Assembly (NCBI RefSeq): GCF_029227915.1 | Contig: NC_079888.1 | Span: forward strand, 19,882,001-19,946,000 | Direction of reading: 5' to 3' | Length of the DNA: 64,000 nucleotides | Origin: Hydractinia symbiolongicarpus | Taxonomy: Eukaryota; Cnidaria; Hydrozoa; Anthoathecata; Hydractiniidae | In this document: one piece after another, positions 39,555 through 51,223 of the stretch | How the letters are laid out: each line of letters begins with the position of its first letter | How positions within the stretch are numbered: the stretch's first letter is position 1 | Notes under the pieces: generated by a model | Seen by the model: the letters and a program-made list of their open reading frames with translations, nothing else | What the model was told of the DNA's origin: nothing | Database searches by the model: none | Position numbers and translations under genes: made by a program

Positions 39555-40674
39555 ACATGTGTTTAGCGACAATTTTCGGAGATTACTACGTTGCATCGCT
39601 TTTAACAACGAAACGATTGACTGTGGGACTTAATTGAACTAACTTTCGACTGTGACCTGATAAATGTGATAAGTGAGAAAATTGGACTCCAAGAAAAAAC
39701 ATTCTTCTTAATTTGACGTGATTGCCGGAAATCAGCGGTTACACTGGGCGCTGTGGTAGCGCTTCATTTAAAAATTTAAATAAATAAGTCGTTCTTTACT
39801 GTGGGACCAATCTTATCCGTTTTCGCGCGCTGAAGAAATAGCAACAGTTTCAAAACTACATTTCATTGACTTTCTAACTGTGTCAATCCGTTTGAGTTAC
39901 AACGGTTGGGTCACATATTCGTACGAACATGTATATAGCGATCTTTTTCTGATATTACTAGGTTGTATGGGTTTTATCAGTGAAACAATTGACTGTGGGA
40001 CTTAATTGAACTAACTTTGGACTGTGACCTGATAAATGTGAAAAATGAGACAATTGGACTCCAAGAAATAACATTCTTCTTAATTTGACGTGATTGCCGG
40101 AACACAGCGATTACACTGGCCGCTGTGGTAGCGTTTCATTTAAGAGTTTAGATAAATAAGTCATTTTTTACTGTGGGACCAATCATATCCCTCATCGCGC
40201 GCTGAAGAAATAGCGACAGTCTCAAAAACTACATTTCATTGACTTTCTAACGGTGTCAGTCCCTTTCAGTTACAACGGTTTGGTCACAAATTATTCGTAC
40301 CAACATGTATTTAGCGATATTTTTCTGCCATTACTAGGTTGTATGGCTTTTAACAGTGAAACCATTGACTGTGGGACGTAAGTGAAGTGATTATGGACTG
40401 TGACCTTATAAATATGAAAGTGAGACAATTGGACTCCAAGAAATAACATTCTTCTTAATATGAAATGATTGCGGAAACTCAGCGATTATACTGGGCGCTG
40501 TGGTAGCGCTTCATTTAAAAATTTAAATTAACAAGTCATTTTTTTACTGTGAGACCAATCTTAGCCGTTATCGCGCGCTGAAGAAATAGCAACAGTTTCA
40601 AAACTACATTTCATTGACTTTCTAACTGTGTCAATCCGTTTGAGTTACAACGGTTGGGTCACATATTCGTACGA
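39555..40674 (+). repeat. 1,120 bp trimer duplication, copy 1
   Basis: Three monomers that recur immediately at 40675-41794. Marks shared by the pair include CATGTGTTTAGCGACAATT, GTAGCGTTTCATTTAAGAG, CCAATCATATCCCTCATCG and GACAGTCTCAAAAAC. I found only a few differences, such as AAATAAATAAG against AAACAAATAAG and TTCTGCCATTAC against TTCTGCTATTAC. Confidence 0.93.
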
Positions 40675-41794
40675 ACATGTGTTTAGCGACAATTTTCGGA
40701 GATTACTACGTTGCATCGCTTTTAACAACGAAACGATTGACTGTGGGACTTAATTGAACTAACTTTCGACTGTGACCTGATAAATGTGATAAGTGAGAAA
40801 ATTGGACTCCAAGAAAAAACATTCTTCTTAATTTGACGTGATTGCCGGAAATCAGCGATTACACTGGGCGCTGTGGTAGCGCTTCATTTAAAAATTTAAA
40901 CAAATAAGTCGTTCTTTACTGTGGGACCAATCTTATCCGTTTTCGCGCGCTGAAGAAATAGCAACAGTTTCAAAACTACATTTCATTGACTTTCTAACTG
41001 TGTCAATCCGTTTGAGTTACAACGGTTGGGTCACATATTCGTACGAACATGTATATAGCGATATTTTTCTGATATTACTAGGTTGTATGGGTTTTATCAG
41101 TGAAACAATTGACTGTGGGACTTAATTGAACTAACTTTGGACTGTGACCTGATAAATGTGAAAAATGAGACAATTGGACTCCAAGAAATAACATTCTTCT
41201 TAATTTGACGTGATTGCCGGAACACAGCGATTACACTGGCCGCTGTGGTAGCGTTTCATTTAAGAGTTTAGATAAATAAGTCATTTTTTACTGTGGGACC
41301 AATCATATCCCTCATCGCGCGCTGAAGAAATAGCGACAGTCTCAAAAACTACATTTCATTGACTTTCTAACGGTGTCAGTCCCTTTCAGTTACAACGGTT
41401 TGGTCACAAATTATTCGTACCAACATGTATTTAGCGATATTTTTCTGCTATTACTAGGTTGTATGGCTTTTAACAGTGAAACCATTGACTGTGGGACGTA
41501 AGTGAAGTGATTATGGACTGTGACCTTATAAATATGAAAGTGAGACAATTGGACTCCAAGAAATAACATTCTTCTTAATATGAAATGATTGCGGAAACTC
41601 AGCGATTATACTGGGCGCTGTGGTAGCGCTTCATTTAAAAATTTAAATTAACAAGTCATTTTTTTACTGTGAGACCAATCTTAGCCGTTATCGCGCGCTG
41701 AAGAAATAGCAACAGTTTCAAAACTACATTTCATTGACTTTCTAACTGTGTCAATCCGTTTGAGTTACAACGGTTGGGTCACATATTCGTACGA
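40675..41794 (+). repeat. 1,120 bp trimer duplication, copy 2
   Basis: Partner of 39555-40674. The unit boundary lies exactly at ACATGT in CGTACGAACATGT. That hexamer reads ACATGTGTTTAGCGAC at the start of each copy and ACATGTATATAGCGAT just after copy 2. A third, more divergent relative follows at 41795-42480. Confidence 0.93.
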
Positions 41795-43842
41795 ACATGT
41801 ATATAGCGATATTTTTCTGATATTACTAGGTTGTATGGCTTTTATCAGTGAAACAATTGACTGTGGGACTTAATTGAACTAACTTTGGACTGTGACCTGA
41901 TAAATGTGAAAAATGAGACAATTGGACTCCAAGAAATAACATTCTTCTTAATTTGACGTGATTGCCGGAACACAGCGATTACACTGGCCGCTGTGGTAGC
42001 GCTTCATTTAAGAGTTTAGATAAATAAGTCATTTTTTACTGTGGGACCAATCCTATCCCTCATCGCGCGCTGAAGAAATAGCGACAGTTTCAAAAACTAC
42101 ATTTCATTGACTTTCTAACGGTGTCAGTCCCTTTCAGTTACAACGGTTTGGTCACAAATTATTCGTACCAACATGTATTTAGCGATATTTTTCTGCTATT
42201 ACTAGGTTGTATGGCTTTTAACAGTGAAACCATTGACTGTGGGACGTAATTGAAGTGATTATGGACTGTGACCTGATAAATATGAAAGTGAGACAATTGG
42301 ACTCCAAGAAATAACATTCTTCTTAATATGAAATGATTGCGGAAACTCAGCGATTATACTGGGCGCTATGGTAGCGCTTCATTTAAAAATTTAAATTAAC
42401 AAGTCATTTTTTTACTGTGAGACCAATCTTAGCCGTTATCGCGCGCTGAAGAAATAGCGACAGTTTCAAAAACTACATTTCATTGACTTTCCAACGGTTT
42501 CAGTCCGTTTGAGTTACAACGGTTGGGTCACATATTGGTACCAACATGTATTTAGCGACAATTTTCGGAGATTACTACGTTGCATCGCTTTTAACAACGA
42601 AACGATTGACTGTGGGACTTAATTGAACTAACTTTGGACTGTGACCTGATAAATGTGAAAAATGAGACAATTGGACTCCATGAAATAACATTCTTCTTAA
42701 TTTGACGTGATTGCCGGAACACAGCGATTATACTGGGCGCTGTGGTAGCGCTTCATTTAAAAATTTATATTAACAAGTCATTTTTTTACTTTGGGACCAA
42801 TCTTAGCCGTTATCGCGCGCAGAAGAATAAGCGACAGTTTCAAAAACTACATTTCATTGACTTTCTAACGGTGTCAATCCGTTTGAGTTACAAAACGGTT
42901 GGGACACATATTCGTACCAACATGTATTTAGCGATATTTTTCTGATATTACTAGGTTGTATGGCTTTTAACAGTGAAACCATTGACTGTGGGACTTAATT
43001 GAACTAATTATGGACTGTGACCTTATAAATATGAAAGTGAGACAATTGGACTCCAAGAAATAACATTCTTCTTAATTTGACGTGATTGCCGGAACTGAGC
43101 GATTACACTGGGCGCTGTGGTAGCGCTTCATTTAAAAATTTAAATTAACAAGTCATTTTTTTACTGTGAGACCAATCTTAGCCGTTATCGCGCGCTGAAG
43201 AAATAGCGACAGTTTTAAAAACTACATTTCATTGACTTTCTAACGGTTTCAGTTCGTTTGAGTTACAACGGTTGGGTCACATATTGGTACCAACATGTAC
43301 TTAGCGACAATTTTCGGAGATTACTACGTTGCATCGCTTTTAACAACGAAACGATTGACTGTGGGACTTAATTGAACTAACTTTCGACTGTGACCTGATA
43401 AATGTAATAAGTGAGAAAATTGGACTCCAAGAAAAAACATTCTTCTTAATTTGACGTGATTGCCGGAAATCAGCGATTACACTGGGCGCTGTGGTAGCGC
43501 TTCATTTAAAAATTTAAATAAATAAGTCGTTCTTTACTGTGGGACCAATCTTATCTGTTTTCGCGCGCTGAAGAAATAGCAACAGTTTCAAAACTACATT
43601 TCATTGACTTTCTAACTGTGTCAATCCGTTTGAGTTACAACGGTTGGGTCACATATTCGTACGAACATGTATAAAGCGATATTTTTCTGATATTACTAGG
43701 TTGTATGGCTTTTATCAGTGAAACAATTGACTGTGGGACTTAATTGAACTAACTTTGGACTGTGACCTGATAAATGTGAAAAATGAGACAATTGGACTCC
43801 AAGAAATAACATTCTTCTTAATTTGACGTGATTGCCAGAACA

Positions 43843-44734
43843 CAGCGATTACACTGGCCGCTGTGGTAGCGCTTCATTTAAAAGTTTAGATAAATAAGTC
43901 ATTTTTTACTGTGGGACCAATCTTAGCCGTTATCGTGCGCTGAAGAAATAGCGACAGTTTCAAAAACTACATTTCATTGAATTTCTAACGGTTTCAGTCC
44001 GTTTGAGTTACAACGGTTGGGTCACATATTGGTACCAACATGTATTTAGCGACAATTGTCGGAGATTACTACGTTGCAACGCTTTTAACAACGAAACGAT
44101 TGACTGTGGGACTTAATTGAACTAACTTTGGACTGTGACCTGATAAATGTGAAAAATAAGACAATTGGACTCCAAGAAAAAACATTCTTCTTAATTTGAC
44201 GTGATTGCCGGAACACAGCGATTACACTGGCCGCTGTGGTAGCGCTTCATTTAAGAGTTTAGATAAATAAGTCATTCTTTACTGTGGGACCAATCCTATC
44301 CCTTATCGCGCGCTGAAGAAATAGTGACAGTTTCAAAAACTACATTTCATTGACTTTCTAACGGTGTCAGTCCGTTTGAGTTACAACGGTTGGGTCACAT
44401 ATTGGTACCAACATGTATTTAGCGACAATTTTCGGAGATTACTACGTTGTTTGGCTTTTAACAGTGAAACCATTGACTGTGGGACTTAATTGAAGTGATT
44501 ATGGACTGTGACCTTATAAATATGAAAGTGAGACAATTGCACTCCAAGAAATAACATTCTTCTTAATATGAAATGATTGCGGAAACTCAGCGATTATACT
44601 GGGCGCTGTGGTAGCGCTTCATTTCAAAATTTAAATTAACAAGTCATTTTTTTACTGTGAGACCAATCTTAGCCGTTATTGCGCGCTGAAGAAATAGCGA
44701 CAGTTTCAAAAATTACATTTCATTGAATTTCTAA
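43843..44734 (+). repeat. Duplication, 1,492 bp offset, copy 1
   Basis: 892 bp matching 45335-46226. Shared private marks are GCCGTTATCGTGCGCTGAAG, TCATTGAATTTCTAACGG, CAATTGTCGGAGATTAC with GTTGCAACGC, and GTTGTTTGGCTTTTAAC. Confidence 0.87.
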
Positions 44735-45334
44735 CGGTTTCAGTCCGTTTGAGTTACAACGGTTGGGTCACATATTGGTACCAACATGTATTTAGCGACA
44801 ATTGTCGGAGATTACTACGTTGCATCGCTTTTAACAACGAAACGATTGACTGTGGGACTTAATTGAACTAACTTTGGACTGTGACCTGATAAATGTGAAA
44901 AATGAGACAATTGGACTCCAAGAAATAACATTCTTCTTAATTTGACGTGATTGCCGGTACACAGCGATTACACTGGCCGCTGTGGTAGCGCTTCATTTAA
45001 GAGTTTAGATAAATAAGTCATTCTTTACTGTGGGACCAATCCTATCCCTTATCGCACGCTGAAGAAATAGCGACAGTTTCAAAAACTACATTTCATTGAC
45101 TTTCTAACGGTGTCAGTCCCTTTCAGTTACAACGGTTTGGTCACAAATACGTACCAACATGTATTTAGCGATATTTTTCTGATATTACTAGGTTGCATCG
45201 CTTTTAACTATGAAATGATTGACTGTGGGACTTAATTGAACTAAATTTGGACTGTCACCTGATAAATGTGATAAAAGAGACAATTGGACTCCAAGAAATA
45301 ACATTCTTGTTAATTTGACATTATTGCCGAAACT

Positions 45335-46226
45335 CAGCGATTACACTGGCCGCTGTGGTAGCGCTTCATTTAAGAGTTTAGATAAATAAGTGATTTTTTA
45401 CTGTGGGACCAATCTTAGCCGTTATCGTGCGCTGAAGAAATAGCGACAGTTTCAAAAACTACATTTCATTGAATTTCTAACGGTTTCAGTCCGTTTGAGT
45501 TACAACGGTTGGGTCACATATTGGTACCAACATGTATTTAGCGACAATTGTCGGAGATTACTACGTTGCAACGCTTTTAACAACGAAACGATTGACTGTG
45601 GGACTTAATTGAACTAACTTTGGACTGTGACCTGATAAATGTGAAAAATGAGACAATTGGACTCCAAGAAAAAACATTCTTCTTAGTTTGACGTGATTGC
45701 CGGAACACAGCGATTACACTGGCCGCTGTGGTAGCGCTTCATTTAAGAGTTTAGATAAATAAGTCATTCTTTACTGTGGGACCAATCCTATCCCTTATCG
45801 CGCGCTGAAGAAATAGTGACAGTTTCAAAAACTACATTTCATTGACTTTCTAACGGTGTCAGTCCGTTTGAGTTACAACGGTTGGGTCACATATTGGTAC
45901 CAACATGTATTTAGCGACAATTTTCGGAGATTACTACGTTGTTTGGCTTTTAACAGTGAAACCATTGACTGTGGGACTTAATTGAAGTGATTATGGACTG
46001 TGACCTTATAAATATGAAAGTGAGACAATTGCACTCCAAGAAATAACATTCTTCTTAATATGAAATGATTGCGGAAACTCAGCGATTATACTGGGCGCTG
46101 TTGTAGCGCTTCATTTCAAAATTTAAATTAACAAGTCATTTTTTTACTGTGAGACCAATCTTAGCCGTTATTGCGCGCTGAAGAAATAGCGACAGTTTCA
46201 AAAACTACATTTCATTGAATTTCTAA
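45335..46226 (+). repeat. Duplication, 1,492 bp offset, copy 2
   Basis: Partner of 43843-44734 in exact four-monomer register. Its left junction is in CAGCGATTACACTGGCCG and its right junction in GAATTTCTAA. Both are stretches that most monomers share. Confidence 0.87.
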
Positions 46227-46936
46227 TGGTGTCAGTCCGTTTGAGTTACAACGGTTTGGTCACAAATACGTACCAACATGTATTTAGCGATATTTTTCTG
46301 ATATTACTAGGTTGCATCGCTTTTAACTATGAAATGATTGACTGTGGGACTTAATTGAACTAAATTTGGACTGTCACCTGATAAATGTGATAAAAGAGAC
46401 AATTGGACTCCAAGAAATAACATTCTTGTTAATTTGACATTATTGCCGAAACTCAGCGATTACACTGGGCTCTGTGGTAGCGCTTCATTTAAGAATTAAG
46501 ATAAAAAAAGTCATTTTTTTATTGTGGGACCAATCCTAGCCGCTTTCGCGCTAAAGAAATAGCGACAGTTTGAAGAACTACACTTCATTGACTCTATAAC
46601 GGTGTCAGTCCGTTTGAGTTACAACGGTTGGGTCACAAATTTTTACCAACATGTATTTCTTGATATTATTCTGGTATTACTAGGTTGCATCGCTTTTAAC
46701 AATGAAAGGATTGACTGTGGGACTTAATTGAACTAAATTTGGACTGTGACCTGATAAATGTGATAAATGAGACAATTGGACTCCAAGAAATAACATTCTT
46801 CTTAATTTGACGTGATTCCCGGAACTCAGCGATTACACTGGGCGCTGTGGTAGCGCTTCATTTAAGAATTAAGATAAAAAAGTCATTTTTTTATTGTGGG
46901 ACCAATCCTAGACGTTATCGCGCGCTGAGGAAATAG

Positions 46937-46999
46937 AGGAGGAATTATTTTCTTGGAGTTCATTTGTGTCATTTATCACATTGATCAGGTCACGGTCCA
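46937..46999 (-). repeat. 63 bp inverted monomer scrap
   Basis: The stretch GGAATTATTTTCTTGGAG through CATTGATCAGGTCACGGTCC is the reverse complement of the local GGACCGTGACCTGATCAATG...AATTCTTCTT segment. It is joined on the left to GAGGAAATAG (forward) and on the right to CATTGACTGTGGGAC (forward). The host monomer is only 290 bp long by anchor spacing, so this event also removed about 83 bp net. Confidence 0.92.
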
Positions 47000-48233
47000 C
47001 ATTGACTGTGGGACTTAATTGAACTGACTGTGGACTATGACCTTATAAATGTGAAAGTGAGACAATTGGACTCCAAGAAATAACATTCTTCTTAATATGA
47101 AATGATTGCCGAAACTCAGCGATTACACTGGGCGCTGTGGTAGCGCTTCAATTAAAAATTAAGATATAAAAGTCATTTTTTACTGTGGGACCAATCCTAG
47201 CTGTTATGGCGCGCTTAAGAAATAGCGACAGTTTCAAAAACTGCATTTCATTGACTTTTTAACGGTGTCAGTCCGTTTGAGTTTCAACGGTTCGGTCACA
47301 TATTCGTACCAACATGTATTTAGCGATATTTATCTGATGTTACTAGTTTGCATCGCTTTTAACAGTGAAACGATTGACTGTGGGACTTAATTGAACTAAA
47401 TTTGGACCGTGACGCGATCAATGTCATAAATGACACAAAGGGACTCCAAAAGAAAAATTCTTCTTATTTTGACATGATTGCCGGAAATCAGCGATTACAC
47501 TGGGCGCTGTGGTAGCGCTTCACTTAAAAAAATTAGATAAATAAGTCGTTCTTTACTGTGGGACCAATCCTGTCCGTTATCGCGCGTTGAAGAAATAGCG
47601 ACAGTTTCAAAAACTACATTTCATTGACTTTCTAACGGTGTCAATTCGTTTGAGTTACAACGGTTGGGTCAAATATTCGTACGAACATATATTTAGCGAT
47701 ATTTATCTGCTATTACTAGTTTGCATCGCTTTTAACATTGAAACGATTGACTGCGGGACTTAAATGAACTAAATGTGGACCGTGACCTGATCAATGTGAT
47801 GAATGACACAAATGGACTCCAAAAAAATAATTCTTCTTAATTTGACATGATTGCCGGAAATCAGCGATTACACTGGGCGCTGTGGTAGCGCTTCATTTAA
47901 AAAATTAGATAAATAAGTCGTTCTTTACTGTGGGACCAATCCTACCCGTTTTTGCGCGCGGAAAAAATAGCGACAGTTTCAAAAACTACATTTCATTGAC
48001 TTTCTAACGGTGCCAGTCCGTTTGAGTTTCAACGGTTGGGTCACATATTCGTACGAACATGTGTTTAGCGATATTTTTCTGAGATTACTAGGTTGCATCG
48101 CTTTTAACAATGTAACGATTGACTGTGGGACTTAATTAAACTAACTTTGGACTGTGCCCTGATAAATGTGATAAATGAGACAATTGGACTCCGAGAAAAA
48201 ACATTCTCCTTAATTTGACGTGATTTCCGGAAA

Positions 48234-49728
48234 TCAGCGATTACACTGGGCGCTGTGGTAGCGCTTCAATTAAAAATTAAGATAAAAAAGTCATTTTTTA
48301 CTGCGGGACCAATCCTAGCTGTTATGGCGCACTTAAGAAATAGCGACAGTTTCAAAAACTACATTTCATTGACTTTTTAGCGGTGCCAGTCCGTTTGAGT
48401 TTCAACGGTTGGGTCACATATTCGTACGAACATGTGTTTAGCGTTATCTTTCTGAGATTACTAGGTTGCATCGCTTTTAACAATGAAACGATTGACTGTG
48501 GGACTTAATTAAACTAACATTGGACTGTGCCCTGATAAATGTGATAAATGAGACAATTGGCCTCCAAGAAAAAACATTTTTCTTAATTTGACGTGATTGC
48601 CGGAAATCAGCGATAACACTGGGCGCTGTGGTAGCGCTTCAAATACAAATTAGGATAAAAAAGTCATTTTTTACTGTGGGACCAAACCTGGCCGTTATCG
48701 CGCGCTGAAGAAATAGCGACAGTTTCAAAAACTACATTTCATTGACATTGATCAGGTCACGGTCCAAATTTAGTTCAATTAAGTCCCACAGTCAATCGTT
48801 TCACTGTTAAAAGCGATGCAAACTAGTAATATCAGATCAATATCGCTAAATACATGTTGGTACGAATATGTGACCCAACCGTTGTAAGTCAAACGGATTG
48901 ACACCGTTAGAAAGTCAATGAAATGTAGTTTTTGAAACTGTCGCTATTTTTTCAGCGCGCGATAACTGGTAGGATTGGTCCCACAGTAAAGAACGACTTA
49001 TTTATCTAATTTTTTAAATGAAGCGCTACCACAGCGCCCAGTGTAATCGCTGATTTCCGGCAATCATGTCAAATTAAGAAGAATTATTTTTTTGGAGTCC
49101 ATTTGTGTCATTTATCACATTGATCAGGTCACGGTGTCAGTCCGTTTGAGTTTCAACGGTTGGGTCACCTATTCGTACCAACATGTATTTAGCGATATTT
49201 ATCTGATATTACTAGTTTGCATCGCTTTTAACAGTGAAACGATTGACTGTGGGACTTAATTGAACTAAATTTGGACCGTGACCGGATCAATGTCATCAAT
49301 GACACAAAGGGACTCCAAAAGAAAAATTCTTCTTAATTTGACATAATTGCCGGAAATCAGCGATTACACTGGGCGTTGTGGTAGCGCTTCACTTAAAAAA
49401 ATTAGATAAATAAGTCGTTCTTTACTGGGGGACCAATCCTAGCCGTTATCGCGCGTTGAAGAAATAGCGACAGTTTCAAAAACTACATTTCATTGAGTTT
49501 CTAATGGTGTCAATCCGTTTGAGTTACAACGGTTGGGTTAGATATTCGTACGAACATATATTTAGCGATATTTGTCTGATATTACTAGGTTGTATGGCTT
49601 TTATCAGCGAAACGATTGACTGTGGGACTTAATTGAACTGATTATGGACTGTGACCTTATAAATGTGAAAGTGAGGCAATTGGACTCCAAGAAATAACAT
49701 TTTTTTAATATGAAATGATTGCCGAAAC
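48234..49728 (+). repeat. 1,495 bp inversion-bearing unit, copy 1
   Basis: Four monomer equivalents: two forward, one inverted, one forward, with boundaries taken in TCAGCGATTACACTGGG. The unit contains private marks GCGTTATCTTTCTGAGATT, GACAATTGGCCTCCAAG, CTTCAAATACAAATTAGG and TGGGTTAGATATTCG. Confidence 0.93.
48747..49135 (-). repeat. Inverted monomer, copy 1
   Basis: A full monomer plus 17 bp in reverse orientation. The landmarks appear as reverse complements: TTAAGTCCCACAGTCAATCG, TACATGTTGGTACGAATATG, AAGCGCTACCACAGCGCCC. The same 17 bp, ATTGATCAGGTCACGGT, stands at both ends (48747-48763 and 49119-49135), 372 bp apart. Read on the minus strand, it resembles the forward monomers anchored at 47881 and 52680, so the source is the local family. 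Junctions show short shared sequence: CATTGA on the left and CGGT on the right. Confidence 0.96.
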
Positions 49729-51223
49729 TCAGCGATTACACTGGGCGCTGTGGTAGCGCTTCAATTAAAAATTAAGATAAAAAAGTCATTTTTTACTGCG
49801 GGACCAATCCTAGCTGTTATGGCGCACTTAAGAAATAGCGACAGTTTCAAAAACTACATTTCATTGACTTTTTAGCGGTGCCAGTCCGTTTGAGTTTCAA
49901 CGGTTGGGTCACATATTCGTACGAACATGTGTTTAGCGTTATCTTTCTGAGATTACTAGGTTGCATCGCTTTTAACAATGAAACGATTGACTGTGGGACT
50001 TAATTAAACTAACATTGGACTGTGCCCTGATAAATGTGATAAATGAGACAATTGGCCTCCAAGAAAAAACATTTTTCTTAATTTGACGTGATTGCCGGAA
50101 ATCAGCGATAACACTGGGCGCTGTGGTAGCGCTTCAAATACAAATTAGGATAAAAAAGTCATTTTTTACTGTGGGACCAAACCTGGCCGTTATCGCGCGC
50201 TGAAGAAATAGCGACAGTTTCAAAAACTACATTTCATTGACATTGATCAGGTCACGGTCCAAATTTAGTTCAATTAAGTCCCACAGTCAATCGTTTCACT
50301 GTTAAAAGCGATGCAAACTAGTAATATCAGATCAATATCGCTAAATACATGTTGGTACGAATATGTGACCCAACCGTTGTAAGTCAAACGGATTGACACC
50401 GTTAGAAAGTCAATGAAATGTAGTTTTTGAAACTGTCGCTATTTTTTCAGCGCGCGATAACTGGTAGGATTGGTCCCACAGTAAAGAACGACTTATTTAT
50501 CTAATTTTTTAAATGAAGCGCTACCACAGCGCCCAGTGTAATCGCTGATTTCCGGCAATCATGTCAAATTAAGAAGAATTATTTTTTTGGAGTCCATTTG
50601 TGTCATTTATCACATTGATCAGGTCACGGTGTCAGTCCGTTTGAGTTTCAACGGTTGGGTCACCTATTCGTACCAACATGTATTTAGCGATATTTATCTG
50701 ATATTACTAGTTTGCATCGCTTTTAACAGTGAAACGATTGACTGTGGGACTTAATTGAACTAAATTTGGACCGTGACCGGATCAATGTCATCAATGACAC
50801 AAAGGGACTCCAAAAGAAAAATTCTTCTTAATTTGACATAATTGCCGGAAATCAGCGATTACACTGGGCGTTGTGGTAGCGCTTCACTTAAAAAAATTAG
50901 ATAAATAAGTCGTTCTTTACTGGGGGACCAATCCTAGCCGTTATCGCGCGTTGAAGAAATAGCGACAGTTTCAAAAACTACATTTCATTGAGTTTCTAAT
51001 GGTGTCAATCCGTTTGAGTTACAACGGTTGGGTTAGATATTCGTACGAACATATATTTAGCGATATTTGTCTGATATTACTAGGTTGTATGGCTTTTATC
51101 AGCGAAACGATTGACTGTGGGACTTAATTGAACTGATTATGGACTGTGACCTTATAAATGTGAAAGTGAGGCAATTGGACTCCAAGAAATAACATTTTTT
51201 TAATATGAAATGATTGCCGAAAC
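49729..51223 (+). repeat. 1,495 bp inversion-bearing unit, copy 2
   Basis: Partner of 48234-49728. I found no difference between the two copies while reading them side by side, which makes this one of the youngest duplications in the window, or a candidate assembly duplication. Confidence 0.93.
50242..50630 (-). repeat. Inverted monomer, copy 2
   Basis: Identical by eye to 48747-49135, including both junctions, at a 1,495 bp offset. It arose by duplication of the unit that already held the inversion rather than by a second inversion. Confidence 0.96.

Larger units (their letters stand above)
37768..43749 (+). repeat. Block 9: sixteen monomers with trimer and monomer duplications
   Basis: Anchors are at 37880, 38254, 38628, 39003, 39378, 39752, 40124, 40499, 40872, 41244, 41619, 41992, 42367, 42741, 43116 and 43490. 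Many monomers here resemble members of the block 6 unit, but in other orders. Two recent-looking events are described separately: a monomer doublet at 38718-39500 and a trimer doublet at 39555-41794. The core is changed to CGCTCTGGTAGCGC at 39376 and CGCTATGGTAGCGC at 42365. Confidence 0.86.
43750..46733 (+). repeat. Block 10: eight monomers with a 1,492 bp offset duplication
   Basis: Anchors are at 43862, 44235, 44607, 44981, 45354, 45727, 46099 and 46473. The first three monomers match the fifth to seventh. The monomers at 44981 and 46473 carry tails related to block 7 (TGAAATGATTGACTGTGGG and GATAAAAGAGAC). The core reads CGCTGTTGTAGCGC at 46097. Confidence 0.85.
46734..51133 (+). repeat. 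Block 11: inversion-bearing segment
   Basis: Forward anchors are at 46846, 47136, 47508, 47881, 48254, 48627, 49377, 49749, 50122 and 50872. The 750 bp gaps 48627-49377 and 50122-50872 each hold one inverted monomer. The 290 bp gap 46846-47136 holds a short inverted scrap and lacks most of the usual tail. A local family appears here, marked by GGACCGTGACCTGATCAATG and GACACAAATGGACTCC or GACACAAAGGGACTCC. Its TGATCA replaces the usual TGATAA. It recurs in blocks 12 and 13. Confidence 0.92.

Noticed and set aside
42742-42945. 67-codon plus-strand open frame
   Set aside because: It lies entirely inside one satellite monomer; neighbouring copies of the same type have stops in the same frame.
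48747-49135. Inserted transposon
   Set aside because: The segment looks foreign in the forward direction but is the satellite monomer in reverse orientation, with no terminal inverted repeats of its own or target-site duplication.
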